Source: an uncultured Ruminococcus sp.
GTDB lineage: Bacteria > Bacillota > Clostridia > Oscillospirales > Ruminococcaceae
Length of the DNA: 64,000 nucleotides
Assembly: GCA_937907215.1 (NCBI GenBank)
Contig: CALESG010000110.1
Span: 1 to 64,000, forward strand
Direction of reading: 5' to 3'
Below, piece by piece: positions 33,225 through 40,602 of the stretch. The notes below the pieces were generated by a model, which saw only the letters and a list, made by a program, of their open reading frames with translations, was not told where the DNA came from and did not search any database. The position numbers and the translations under genes were made by a program. Each line of letters starts with the position of its first letter. The first letter of the stretch is position 1.

Positions 33225-34255
33225 TATTCAATACCTCCCATCTTTGCAAGCTTCTGTTCCTTTTTGTAAGCCTTGATCATTTCTTTACGCTCTTTCTTTT
33301 TACGAACTTCATCAGCGTCACGATTTGCACGGAATACAAAAATACCCAGAATAGCTGTTACAATAAACAGCATGATGGAAGCTGCACCAGCAATACCATA
33401 CTGTGGGCTATGTACGTTGTTACCAACACGGAACTGTTCGTAAATAAATACGGCAACAGTACGCAGATGATCCTTGATATCGCCAGCAGCTGTATGATAC
33501 AGGAACGGAATATCGAACATCTGGAGACCACCGATCATAGAAGTGATCAATGTATAAACAACCATTGGTCTGAGCAAAGGAAGTGTGATCTTTCTCAAAA
33601 CCTGACCACTGGATGCACCATCAATATTAGCTGCTTCAAACAGTGATGGGTTGATACCAAGAATACCAGACATCATCATGATCATAGTATTACCAAACCA
33701 CAACCATGTTTGAATAAACATTACAATGCCACGGCTCCATGCTGCACTGTTCTCAAACTTGATAGCATTTTTACCCATGTTGTGCAGAATAACATTCATT
33801 GCACTTGTTTCACTGTTAGAAATGAAACGCATGAACAGAGCTGCTACAGATACAGCAGTGATAATATTAGGCAAATACATAATTACCTTAAATGCGCCCT
33901 TGCCAGGAATATGCAGCTTAGAATCTGTAAACCATACAGCAAGCAGCAAGGAAAGGAAGATCTGAGGAATAAAGTTACCTACCCAAAGAATGATAGTATT
34001 AATAAAAGACTGAGTAAATGTATTATGCAGTGAAGCTGCTCTACGATCACCAATACCAAAAAGCAGTGTCTGATAGTTCTCCATTGCTACAAAATCACTT
34101 GCAGCATTACCATTGCCTTTAAAACTTAAAATAAAAGTATTGATCAATGGCCAGATCTGAAAGAACAAATAGACAATGAAAAATGGTGCGATGAACATAT
34201 AGCCGTACTTGGCATAACTAATAGACTTAATACGACTTTGTGCTGTCGATGCCAT
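33224..34255 (-). CDS. Sugar ABC transporter permease (MalF type)
   Basis: A 343-residue permease with six membrane segments; the EAA loop is EAANIDGASSGQVLRKITLP (about 212-231). The C-terminal 30 residues are a basic cytoplasmic tail (RKKKERKEMIKAYKKEQK). It belongs to the CUT1 family like UgpA/MalF. It lies 135 nt after the binding-protein gene; the spacing is larger than for the second permease, which fits a higher expression of the binding protein. No ATPase gene follows. Confidence 0.92.
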   Translation of the reverse strand: MASTAQSRIKSISYAKYGYMFIAPFFIVYLFFQIWPLINTFILSFKGNGNAASDFVAMENYQTLLFGIGDRRAASLHNTFTQSFINTIILWVGNFIPQIFLSLLLAVWFTDSKLHIPGKGAFKVIMYLPNIITAVSVAALFMRFISNSETSAMNVILHNMGKNAIKFENSAAWSRGIVMFIQTWLWFGNTMIMMMSGILGINPSLFEAANIDGASSGQVLRKITLPLLRPMVVYTLITSMIGGLQMFDIPFLYHTAAGDIKDHLRTVAVFIYEQFRVGNNVHSPQYGIAGAASIMLFIVTAILGIFVFRANRDADEVRKKKERKEMIKAYKKEQKLAKMGGIE

Positions 34256-34390
34256 TTTTAAACACGCCCTTTCAAAAATTTAGTAAAATAGTAGTAGAAA
34301 AATAGAAATAAAAATAAATATACACCTGCACAGCAGAATTTCGCCGTGCAGGTTGTACATTATTAAGTTAAGTTTGAATAATTATTTAAA

Positions 34391-35920
34391 TTATTCAACT
34401 GTGATATCTGTAATAGCTTCAGAAACCTTGTTCAGGAACTCATCAACGCAAGCATCCTCAGAATCGATTGTGCCTTCGCAATAAGCCTTTACAGCATTCT
34501 GGAGTTCAGAGTTGATAGTAGCATCATACTGAGTAGCAATGCTCATATCGATGTTTGCAGCAGAGTCAGCCAGAACAGCGAGCTGATCCTGACCGCCGAG
34601 CAGTGGGTTGCTGTTTGTGCCAGCTGCAACTGTGTTAGCCATAACAACCTTGTTGTTTACGAAGTCGCCCTTAGCGTCAACATACTTCTGCATAGAAGTT
34701 GTATCAACTGTCATGTAGTAGATGAACTGACCAGCTTCTGTAGCGTTATCTGTCTTAGGAGATACACAAATCCATGTGCCGCCCCAGAACCAGCTTGTAG
34801 GACCAGCAACAACGTTGTACAGACCATATGTAGAACCTTCTGCACCCTCTTCGCCTTCAGCCTGAGACAGCTGTGAACCAGCACCCAGAGACCATGTTGG
34901 GAAGAAGAAACCGAATGTCTTGTTAGCCTGTGTACCAGCGCTCATACCCTGTGGAAGCCAGTCATCTGTCCACTGAGAAGCTGTGCTGATGTAACCAGCA
35001 TCATAGTTTGTCTTAGCCATGTTGATGAAGTCACCGAGACAAGCCTTAGAGTTGTCAGCTGTGATTACGCCGTCCTGAACCCAAGCAGATGTTCTGTTAC
35101 CGTTAGAGTATGCTCTCCAAACGCCGTCAACAGAGTCAGCCATAGCTGTTGCGCCTTCAGACTTTTCAGATACTGTAGCAGCTGTTGCCCAGAATGCATC
35201 CCAGTCAGAAATAGCAGCCTGCATATCTTCAGGAGTTGTAATGCCGAGATATTCTTCAGCGAGGTCAGTTCTATAAGCATAACCACCAGCAGCAACCTGC
35301 CATGTAGCACCCTTAAGAACGCCATCGTTATCCTTACCCATTGCTACTGTGTAGTCATATGCATTTGCATACATATCTTCAGTAATACCTACAGCAGACA
35401 GTGGTGCAGAATATTCATTGTTGTTCTGGTAAGCCTTGTTCCAGTCAGCATCGCAGAAGAACAGGTCAACGTCATCGTCAGAAGCGAACACCTGAGCATA
35501 CTTTTCGTTAGCTTCAGTACCGTTTGCACCTACGTTCTTGTAAACCATCTTAGATTTGTCCATGCCAGATGCTTCAGCAACTACATCGTACATATAAGAA
35601 AGGTCGTCTTCTGTCCAGCAGAGAATTGTCAGAGCGTCACCGCCATCACCGAGTGTGCCATCAGGTGTACCGAGAGCTGGTACTTCAGCCTCAGCAACGG
35701 ACTCAGACTCAGATTCAGACTCTGATGCAGATTCATCTTCGGACTCAGCCTCAGACTCAGATTCAGCTTCAGACTCAGATTCAGACTCAGATGCTTCAGT
35801 TGCAGCCTCAGTAGCGGATTCAGATGTGGAAGATGATGTATCATCACCGCATCCAACAAATGCTGTAGCAGTCATAGCAAGAGCTGCTACGAGTGCCAAT
35901 GTCTTCTTCAGATTGTTCAT
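34391..35920 (-). CDS. Extracellular sugar-binding lipoprotein of ABC transporter
   Basis: A 509-residue solute-binding protein. The signal peptide ends in the lipobox FVGC, so Cys23 should be lipidated by Lgt. Residues 26-75 are almost only Ser, Glu and Ala (a SESESESE-type linker) and should act as a flexible spacer through the wall. The mature domain (from about 90) has the TILCWTEDDLSYMYD start of family 1 binding proteins. First gene of a three-gene operon with a strong promoter at 36034-36062. The ligand is unknown. Confidence 0.9.
   Translation of the reverse strand: MNNLKKTLALVAALAMTATAFVGCGDDTSSSTSESATEAATEASESESESEAESESEAESEDESASESESESESVAEAEVPALGTPDGTLGDGGDALTILCWTEDDLSYMYDVVAEASGMDKSKMVYKNVGANGTEANEKYAQVFASDDDVDLFFCDADWNKAYQNNNEYSAPLSAVGITEDMYANAYDYTVAMGKDNDGVLKGATWQVAAGGYAYRTDLAEEYLGITTPEDMQAAISDWDAFWATAATVSEKSEGATAMADSVDGVWRAYSNGNRTSAWVQDGVITADNSKACLGDFINMAKTNYDAGYISTASQWTDDWLPQGMSAGTQANKTFGFFFPTWSLGAGSQLSQAEGEEGAEGSTYGLYNVVAGPTSWFWGGTWICVSPKTDNATEAGQFIYYMTVDTTSMQKYVDAKGDFVNNKVVMANTVAAGTNSNPLLGGQDQLAVLADSAANIDMSIATQYDATINSELQNAVKAYCEGTIDSEDACVDEFLNKVSEAITDITVE
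35690..35815 (-). repeat. Ser/Glu codon repeat in the binding-protein gene
   Basis: Imperfect hexamer repeats (gactca, gattca on the plus strand) encode the Ser-Glu linker; the array could vary in length between strains. Confidence 0.7.
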
Positions 35921-36033
35921 TGGAAATTTCCTCCTTAAATTATATATTATATTATTAGAATAATATAATTTGCTTTTTTGCTTGCAGAGCGTGAGAATTT
36001 CCCACTGCTGCGCAGCAATCCTTTGATAAGTTT

Positions 36034-36062
36034 AATATACACTAATTCTTAAATAAAGTCAA
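36034..36062 (-). promoter_or_regulatory. Promoter of the sugar ABC operon
   Basis: Minus-strand TTGACT (36062-36057), 17 nt, TATATT (36039-36034). It leaves a leader of about 110 nt containing a gctgcgcagc palindrome. Confidence 0.75.
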
Positions 36063-36091
36063 GTAATATTCCATTCATTCATTTTTTTCAG

Positions 36092-36131
36092 CAAGTAGCA
36101 CATATTTCAAAAGTTGAATTTGTGCTACTTG
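36092..36131. other. Long inverted repeat between the ABC promoter and comEA-like gene
   Basis: Perfect 11-nt arms caagtagcaca / tgtgctacttg, with further pairing ttcaa/ttgaa inside. No T-tract follows on either strand. It may end comEA transcription or be an operator 30 nt upstream of the -35. Confidence 0.55.
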
Positions 36132-36218
36132 TACAACTTACAGACAGATTCACTTGCAAAAGTTACAAAACGGTTAAATAATCATTGACCATTTTGCCGA
36201 TTAAAACGGGTATAAGAC

Positions 36219-36986
36219 TTAGCAAACAAGATACTCATCTATAGATCTATATAATTCTACAGTCATTCCTTCTACATAAAGCAGTTCAAGAATGTTCTTA
36301 TAACCACCTATTTCATCACGCAAAGCAATGATTTTCCTTGCAAGTTCCATATCAACACCCGGTAAATATGCAAATTCTTCTGCTGACGCTGTATTAACAT
36401 TAACTATAACAGGTATCCAATCCGTTTCCGGAGTGTTTTTATAATCAGTTTCCGGCGGATTTGTTTCTTCAGGAGAGTCATAATATTCCACATCAAGGTA
36501 AACAAGGTCATATATCTGCTGATAACGTATTTTTCCAATACCGTTTACTTCCAAAAGCTCTTCCCTGTTTCTAAATCCGCCATTTGCTTCTCTGTAAGCA
36601 ATTATATTTTCAGCTGTGATCTCTCCTATTCCAGGAAGCTGGATAAGTTCCTCAAATGAAGCTGTATTTAAATTAAGCGGGAATTCAACATATTCCTTGC
36701 CAAATTCCATTTCATCTTCGTGTTCAAAATATTCAAACAAAGATGTTGTAATTTCTGTTTCAGCTTTTATTTCTGTATTTTCAAAATTCTCTTTCGTCTG
36801 CACTGCTGATTCATTACATGATACAGCTGCTTCTTCAATAAAATCTCCAGTAGTTCCAAAATAAACTATTGGCTGAATGGTTTTATTCATCAGCTCTTGT
36901 TCATCATCAGCAAGAATCATATAAATACTTATTGCAGTAAATACAATCATAATCAGAATTGCTGCAAATGTCTTGATCTCATTCAT
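36219..36986 (-). CDS. ComEA-like helix-hairpin-helix protein
   Basis: A 255-residue protein with one N-terminal membrane segment (about 4-24) and two tandem helix-hairpin-helix units: NLNTASFEELIQLPGIGEITA...YREANGGF (about 103-150) and NVNTASAEEFAYLPGVDMELA...LRDEIGGY (about 198-245). ComEA-type proteins bind incoming DNA at the cell surface during transformation. Two units plus an acidic, Pro/Glu/Thr-rich linker are more than the standard single unit. The ATG at 36986 lacks a good SD; a TTG one codon earlier is possible. No comEC is adjacent. Confidence 0.75.
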   Translation of the reverse strand: MNEIKTFAAILIMIVFTAISIYMILADDEQELMNKTIQPIVYFGTTGDFIEEAAVSCNESAVQTKENFENTEIKAETEITTSLFEYFEHEDEMEFGKEYVEFPLNLNTASFEELIQLPGIGEITAENIIAYREANGGFRNREELLEVNGIGKIRYQQIYDLVYLDVEYYDSPEETNPPETDYKNTPETDWIPVIVNVNTASAEEFAYLPGVDMELARKIIALRDEIGGYKNILELLYVEGMTVELYRSIDEYLVC

Positions 36987-37098
36987 CAAGTAATGTCACA
37001 CTTAAATGTCAATATCCAAATTTGTCGATATAAAAATTATAAAATAATGCAGCGATCAGCCAATGCTTAACCGCTGCATATATTTTAATCAATTATAA

Positions 37099-38058
37099 TT
37101 ATTCAGCATCACTCTGCATTGCTTCAATTACATCTCGCAAAGCTTTTGTACTCTTCTGAAGAGCTGCTAAATCAGCATCATTAAGAGGAGGTGTGATCTC
37201 ACGCTCTACACCTGCTGCACCAACTACACATGGCAGGCTGAGGCAAACATCCTTAACGCCTTCATAACGACTGCCATCCTGATATGTAGATACTGTAAGA
37301 GCTGTCTTTGTGTCACGCAGCACAGCTTCCGCAATCATATTTACAGAAAGTGCAATTGCATAATATGTTGCACCCTTGCACTTGATAACTTCAGCACCTG
37401 CTTCCTTTACTTCCCGAACTATTTCATTCTTGTCGCCAAGATCCTTTACAGAACTGCAGTAGTCTTCAAAAGGCATACCGCAAACAGATGCCAGACTCCA
37501 TGGTACCATTGAAGAATCACCGTGTTCACCGAAAACATAAGCGTGTACATTCTTAGAACTTACATTAGCATGATCTGCAAGGCAAGCTCTAAGACGTGAG
37601 GAATCGAGAACTGTACCAGAACCCATAACCTGTGATGGCTTCAAACCAGAAACCTTGAGTGCTTCATATGTAAGAACGTCAACAGGATTGCTTACAATAA
37701 TATAGCAGGCATTTGGAGCATACTTTGTGATTTCAGGCATTACAGATGCTATGATCTTAGCATTTGTCTTGCAAAGATCAAGTCTGCTCTGACCCGGCTT
37801 TCTTGCTATACCTACAGTTACGATTACCAGATCTGAATTTACTGCATCAGAATAATCGCCATCTCTTACATCACAGCCGGGATAGAAAGAATTACCCTGC
37901 ATAATATCCATTGCTTCACCCTTAGCCTTGGGCTTGTTAATATCTACAAGCACCATTTCAGAGCAAAGACCTTTTATTGCCATAGCAAATGCGATAGAGG
38001 CACCAACATTGCCGGCACCTAAAATAGTTACCTTCTTACCTTTTTTTATTTCGTTCAT
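37099..38058 (-). CDS. ldh: L-lactate/malate dehydrogenase family protein
   Basis: A 319-residue NAD-dependent 2-hydroxyacid dehydrogenase. It has the Rossmann loop GAGNVGAS (14-21), Asp39 for NAD specificity, the active-site GEHGDSS histidine and NPVDVLTYEA. Overall it looks like L-lactate dehydrogenase. However, the specificity loop reads IARKPGQSR: Arg86 replaces the Gln expected in lactate dehydrogenases and matches malate dehydrogenases. The product is thus either lactate or malate. SD AGGAGG precedes ATG 38058. It has its own promoter at 38189-38217. Confidence 0.85.
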   Translation of the reverse strand: MNEIKKGKKVTILGAGNVGASIAFAMAIKGLCSEMVLVDINKPKAKGEAMDIMQGNSFYPGCDVRDGDYSDAVNSDLVIVTVGIARKPGQSRLDLCKTNAKIIASVMPEITKYAPNACYIIVSNPVDVLTYEALKVSGLKPSQVMGSGTVLDSSRLRACLADHANVSSKNVHAYVFGEHGDSSMVPWSLASVCGMPFEDYCSSVKDLGDKNEIVREVKEAGAEVIKCKGATYYAIALSVNMIAEAVLRDTKTALTVSTYQDGSRYEGVKDVCLSLPCVVGAAGVEREITPPLNDADLAALQKSTKALRDVIEAMQSDAE

Positions 38059-38172
38059 TTTTTATTTTCCTCCTAGCATCTTTAGTATGATCAATATAAT
38101 CATTTATAAAATTACCTTTATAATAATTACTTTTTAGCCCATGTCAATTAAGTTTACAATTAAATTTTCGAC

Positions 38173-38184
38173 ACAATGCATTGT
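38173..38184. promoter_or_regulatory. Palindrome over the ldh start site
   Basis: acaatg/cattgt is a perfect 12-nt palindrome starting 5 nt downstream of the ldh -10; a candidate operator. Confidence 0.45.
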
Positions 38185-38188
38185 ACTT

Positions 38189-38217
38189 ATTATACCATAC
38201 CATTCCGCACTTTGCAA
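38189..38217 (-). promoter_or_regulatory. ldh promoter
   Basis: Minus-strand TTGCAA (38217-38212), 17 nt, TATAAT (38194-38189), with a leader of about 125 nt. The rest of the 38059-38627 gap is AT-rich and holds only this and the divergent promoter near 38503. Confidence 0.75.
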
Positions 38218-38499
38218 GAGTGTTTAATGTTACTCAAATTTTTTTGTTAATTTGCAACATATTACCACAAGGAAAATAGCTGTTTTATACAAACATTTTA
38301 TACAAATAAATCTCCAAGCCTATTGCTGCTTTTTAATAAAGCTTTCTTTTTCTCACTTTAATATCACATTCCCATTTAAATTATGAGTTATTTAATATGT
38401 TTTGCATATTGTAAACCACAGTTTTAAAGTCATATTTGTTGTGAATTGCTAAAGTTTTGGCAAAATTATGTGAAATGGGTTCACTTTGGAAAACAAGTG

Positions 38500-38508
38500 T
38501 GATATAAT
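38500..38508 (+). promoter_or_regulatory. Extended -10 promoter of the dockerin peptidase-like gene
   Basis: TGATATAAT (TATAAT at 38503-38508) with a weak ttcact -35, 120 nt before the start codon. Confidence 0.55.
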
Positions 38509-38627
38509 ATATATCACGTAAGTTACAGAACAATTACAAAAGGTTTCAAATCAGCAATGACATAAAAGAAAAAAACATAAAAGCAAGAAAACACTTTAAT
38601 TTATTAAGCGAAAGGAACTTAAGTATA

Positions 38628-40535
38628 ATGAAACTGAAAAAAAGCAAAATCATTTCAATCGTCACTGCTGCTGCGGTGCTTTTGACATCGGGTATAATTT
38701 TAAGTAAAGCAACTTCAAAAGCAAGTGCAAGTGACGCTGTACTGCTTCAATATGACTCACAATGGGGAAGCTATCCTTATGGTGACGGCACTATCAGCGA
38801 CAGTGGCTGCGGCGAATTTGCGATCATAAATGCTGTAAAATACCTTACAGGAAACACTATGGACATTTACACTGTAGCTGACTGGGCAAGTGCAAATGAA
38901 TACATATGGGGTGTAGGTTCAAGTTTCAGCATTGCTCCTGATGCAGCTGCAAAATTCGGCAGTGAATATGGATTTCAGCTTGATTTGCACTATGGATTCA
39001 AAGGATATGTAGGAAGCTCTTATCCTGATTCCGAAGAAACATATGATGCAGCATGGGATGTGATTGTGTCAAAACTCTCACAAGGTGAAGTTGCTGTAGG
39101 TTTGGTTGACAATCACTTTATAGCATTAGTAGATTATGACAGCAGCACTGACAGTGTACTTGTTTATGATCCAGGTGCCGGTTCTAAACGTCAGACAACA
39201 TCCGCAGGCAACTGGAAAACTCATGACGAACTTAATTACTGGTCTAATGCTGGAACGCAATATTTAAAGCTTAGAGCATACCTTACATTCTATTTTGCAA
39301 CAGGAAGTTCCGGTTCATACGGAGCAGAAACACAAACAACTCCAGCATTCAGCGGCTCTGCCGATGCGGCTGGAACATATACTGTAAATACAGGCGGCGG
39401 TGAACTTAACCTGCGTGCTTATCCTAATGCATCATCTGCTGTATTAAACTCTATTCCAAATGGTGCTGACGTGGAAGTAATAGAATCGGATGGAAGTTGG
39501 GCAAGCGTCACTTATAATGGTCTTAACGGATATTGCAGTGCAAAATATCTTGAACGCAAACTTGAAACCACAAGTTCTTCCGAATGCTCTGAAGCAACAA
39601 CTACTGCTGCGACTACAGAAGAAATAATATCGACAACAACAGAAACTGCCGCCGCACTTTCTGAAGAAAATGCCGGAGAATATATCGTATCAGCAGATGG
39701 TTCATACCTCAATATGCGTGAAGGAATGGGTACTGAATTTGATATTGTAGTGCAAATTCCTGATGAAACAAAAGTAACCGTAACAGCTGCAAATGATGAA
39801 TGGGCTGCTGTAACATGGGACGGCAATACAGGTTACTGCTCATACATATATCTTAAGAATGCAGAAAGCAGCACTGCTGATACATCTGAATATGCAGATG
39901 GAACATCTTATTCAGAAACTGAAACAGAAACTGTATCAACCGAAACAGACAGCTCAAATAAAGATTCGATTGAATCTGATGAAAATAATAATATACAAAA
40001 TATATATTCAAATATAGATTCTATAGCAGATGAATCAGAAGAAAAGTCAGAGTCTTCTGAATCTAATGACGCAGGTGCTTATCGTGTAAAAACAGACGGA
40101 CTGCTTTTAAATCTTCGTGCTGAATGTGATATGGACGCAGAAATCTTGGAAAAGATCCCTGATAATAGTGAAGTCTTTGTAATAAATGCCGGAGATGAAT
40201 GGTGTACTGTTTCATGGAAAGACACTGTTGGCTATTGCAGAACAGAATATCTGGAAAAGGTTATAATCGCTGCTGATCAAAGTGCTGATGATATTGAGAA
40301 TATAGATCCAGCTTACAGAACATTATACGGTGATTCCGACAATGACGGTGAAGTTAAAATGTCTGATGTAATACTGCTTCACAAGGCTCTTACAGGCGCT
40401 ATTTCTCTAAACAAAACAGCTGCTGCAAATTCAGACTGCTACACCGATGGAAAACTTGATATAGTAGATGTAACAGTCATAATTCAGCATCTTATAAGAA
40501 ATTGTGATATGCCGATAAATCCGGCTGAATTTTAA
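38628..40535 (+). CDS. Secreted C39-like cysteine peptidase with three SH3 domains and dockerin
   Basis: A 635-residue secreted protein. Signal peptide about 1-34. A papain-like C39-family domain (about 38-225) has Cys in DSGCGEFAIINAVKYL, His in VDNHFIALVDYD and a YDPGAG loop. Three bacterial SH3 domains follow (about 248-308, 346-405 and 485-545), each ending GYC...YLE/K. The C-terminus is a dockerin with two Ca-binding loops (DSDNDGEVKMSDV and DCYTDGKLDIVDV, about 569-630). It is expected to attach to a cohesin-bearing scaffold and bind or cut peptides at the cell wall. It has Thr/Ser/Glu linkers. The substrate is unknown. Confidence 0.88.
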   Translation: MKLKKSKIISIVTAAAVLLTSGIILSKATSKASASDAVLLQYDSQWGSYPYGDGTISDSGCGEFAIINAVKYLTGNTMDIYTVADWASANEYIWGVGSSFSIAPDAAAKFGSEYGFQLDLHYGFKGYVGSSYPDSEETYDAAWDVIVSKLSQGEVAVGLVDNHFIALVDYDSSTDSVLVYDPGAGSKRQTTSAGNWKTHDELNYWSNAGTQYLKLRAYLTFYFATGSSGSYGAETQTTPAFSGSADAAGTYTVNTGGGELNLRAYPNASSAVLNSIPNGADVEVIESDGSWASVTYNGLNGYCSAKYLERKLETTSSSECSEATTTAATTEEIISTTTETAAALSEENAGEYIVSADGSYLNMREGMGTEFDIVVQIPDETKVTVTAANDEWAAVTWDGNTGYCSYIYLKNAESSTADTSEYADGTSYSETETETVSTETDSSNKDSIESDENNNIQNIYSNIDSIADESEEKSESSESNDAGAYRVKTDGLLLNLRAECDMDAEILEKIPDNSEVFVINAGDEWCTVSWKDTVGYCRTEYLEKVIIAADQSADDIENIDPAYRTLYGDSDNDGEVKMSDVILLHKALTGAISLNKTAAANSDCYTDGKLDIVDVTVIIQHLIRNCDMPINPAEF

Positions 40536-40553
40536 CAAAATAAGTATAATTTT

Positions 40554-40595
40554 AAAAAAAGGCTGTTGCAGTTCAACTTCTGCAACAGCCTTTTT
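40554..40595. terminator. Bidirectional terminator between the dockerin genes
   Basis: ggctgttgca/tgcaacagcc stem with A tract and T tract, between convergent genes; same stem as at 11024. Confidence 0.85.
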
Positions 40596-40602
40596 AATTG
40601 TC

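Noticed and set aside
35569..35963. Plus-strand frames opposite the Ser/Glu linker
   Set aside because: They are low-complexity mirror translations of the repeat within the binding-protein gene.
38251..38267. Possible Rex site ttgttaatttgcaacat near the ldh promoter
   Set aside because: Only one half fits the Rex consensus; the second half deviates and it lies upstream of the -35.
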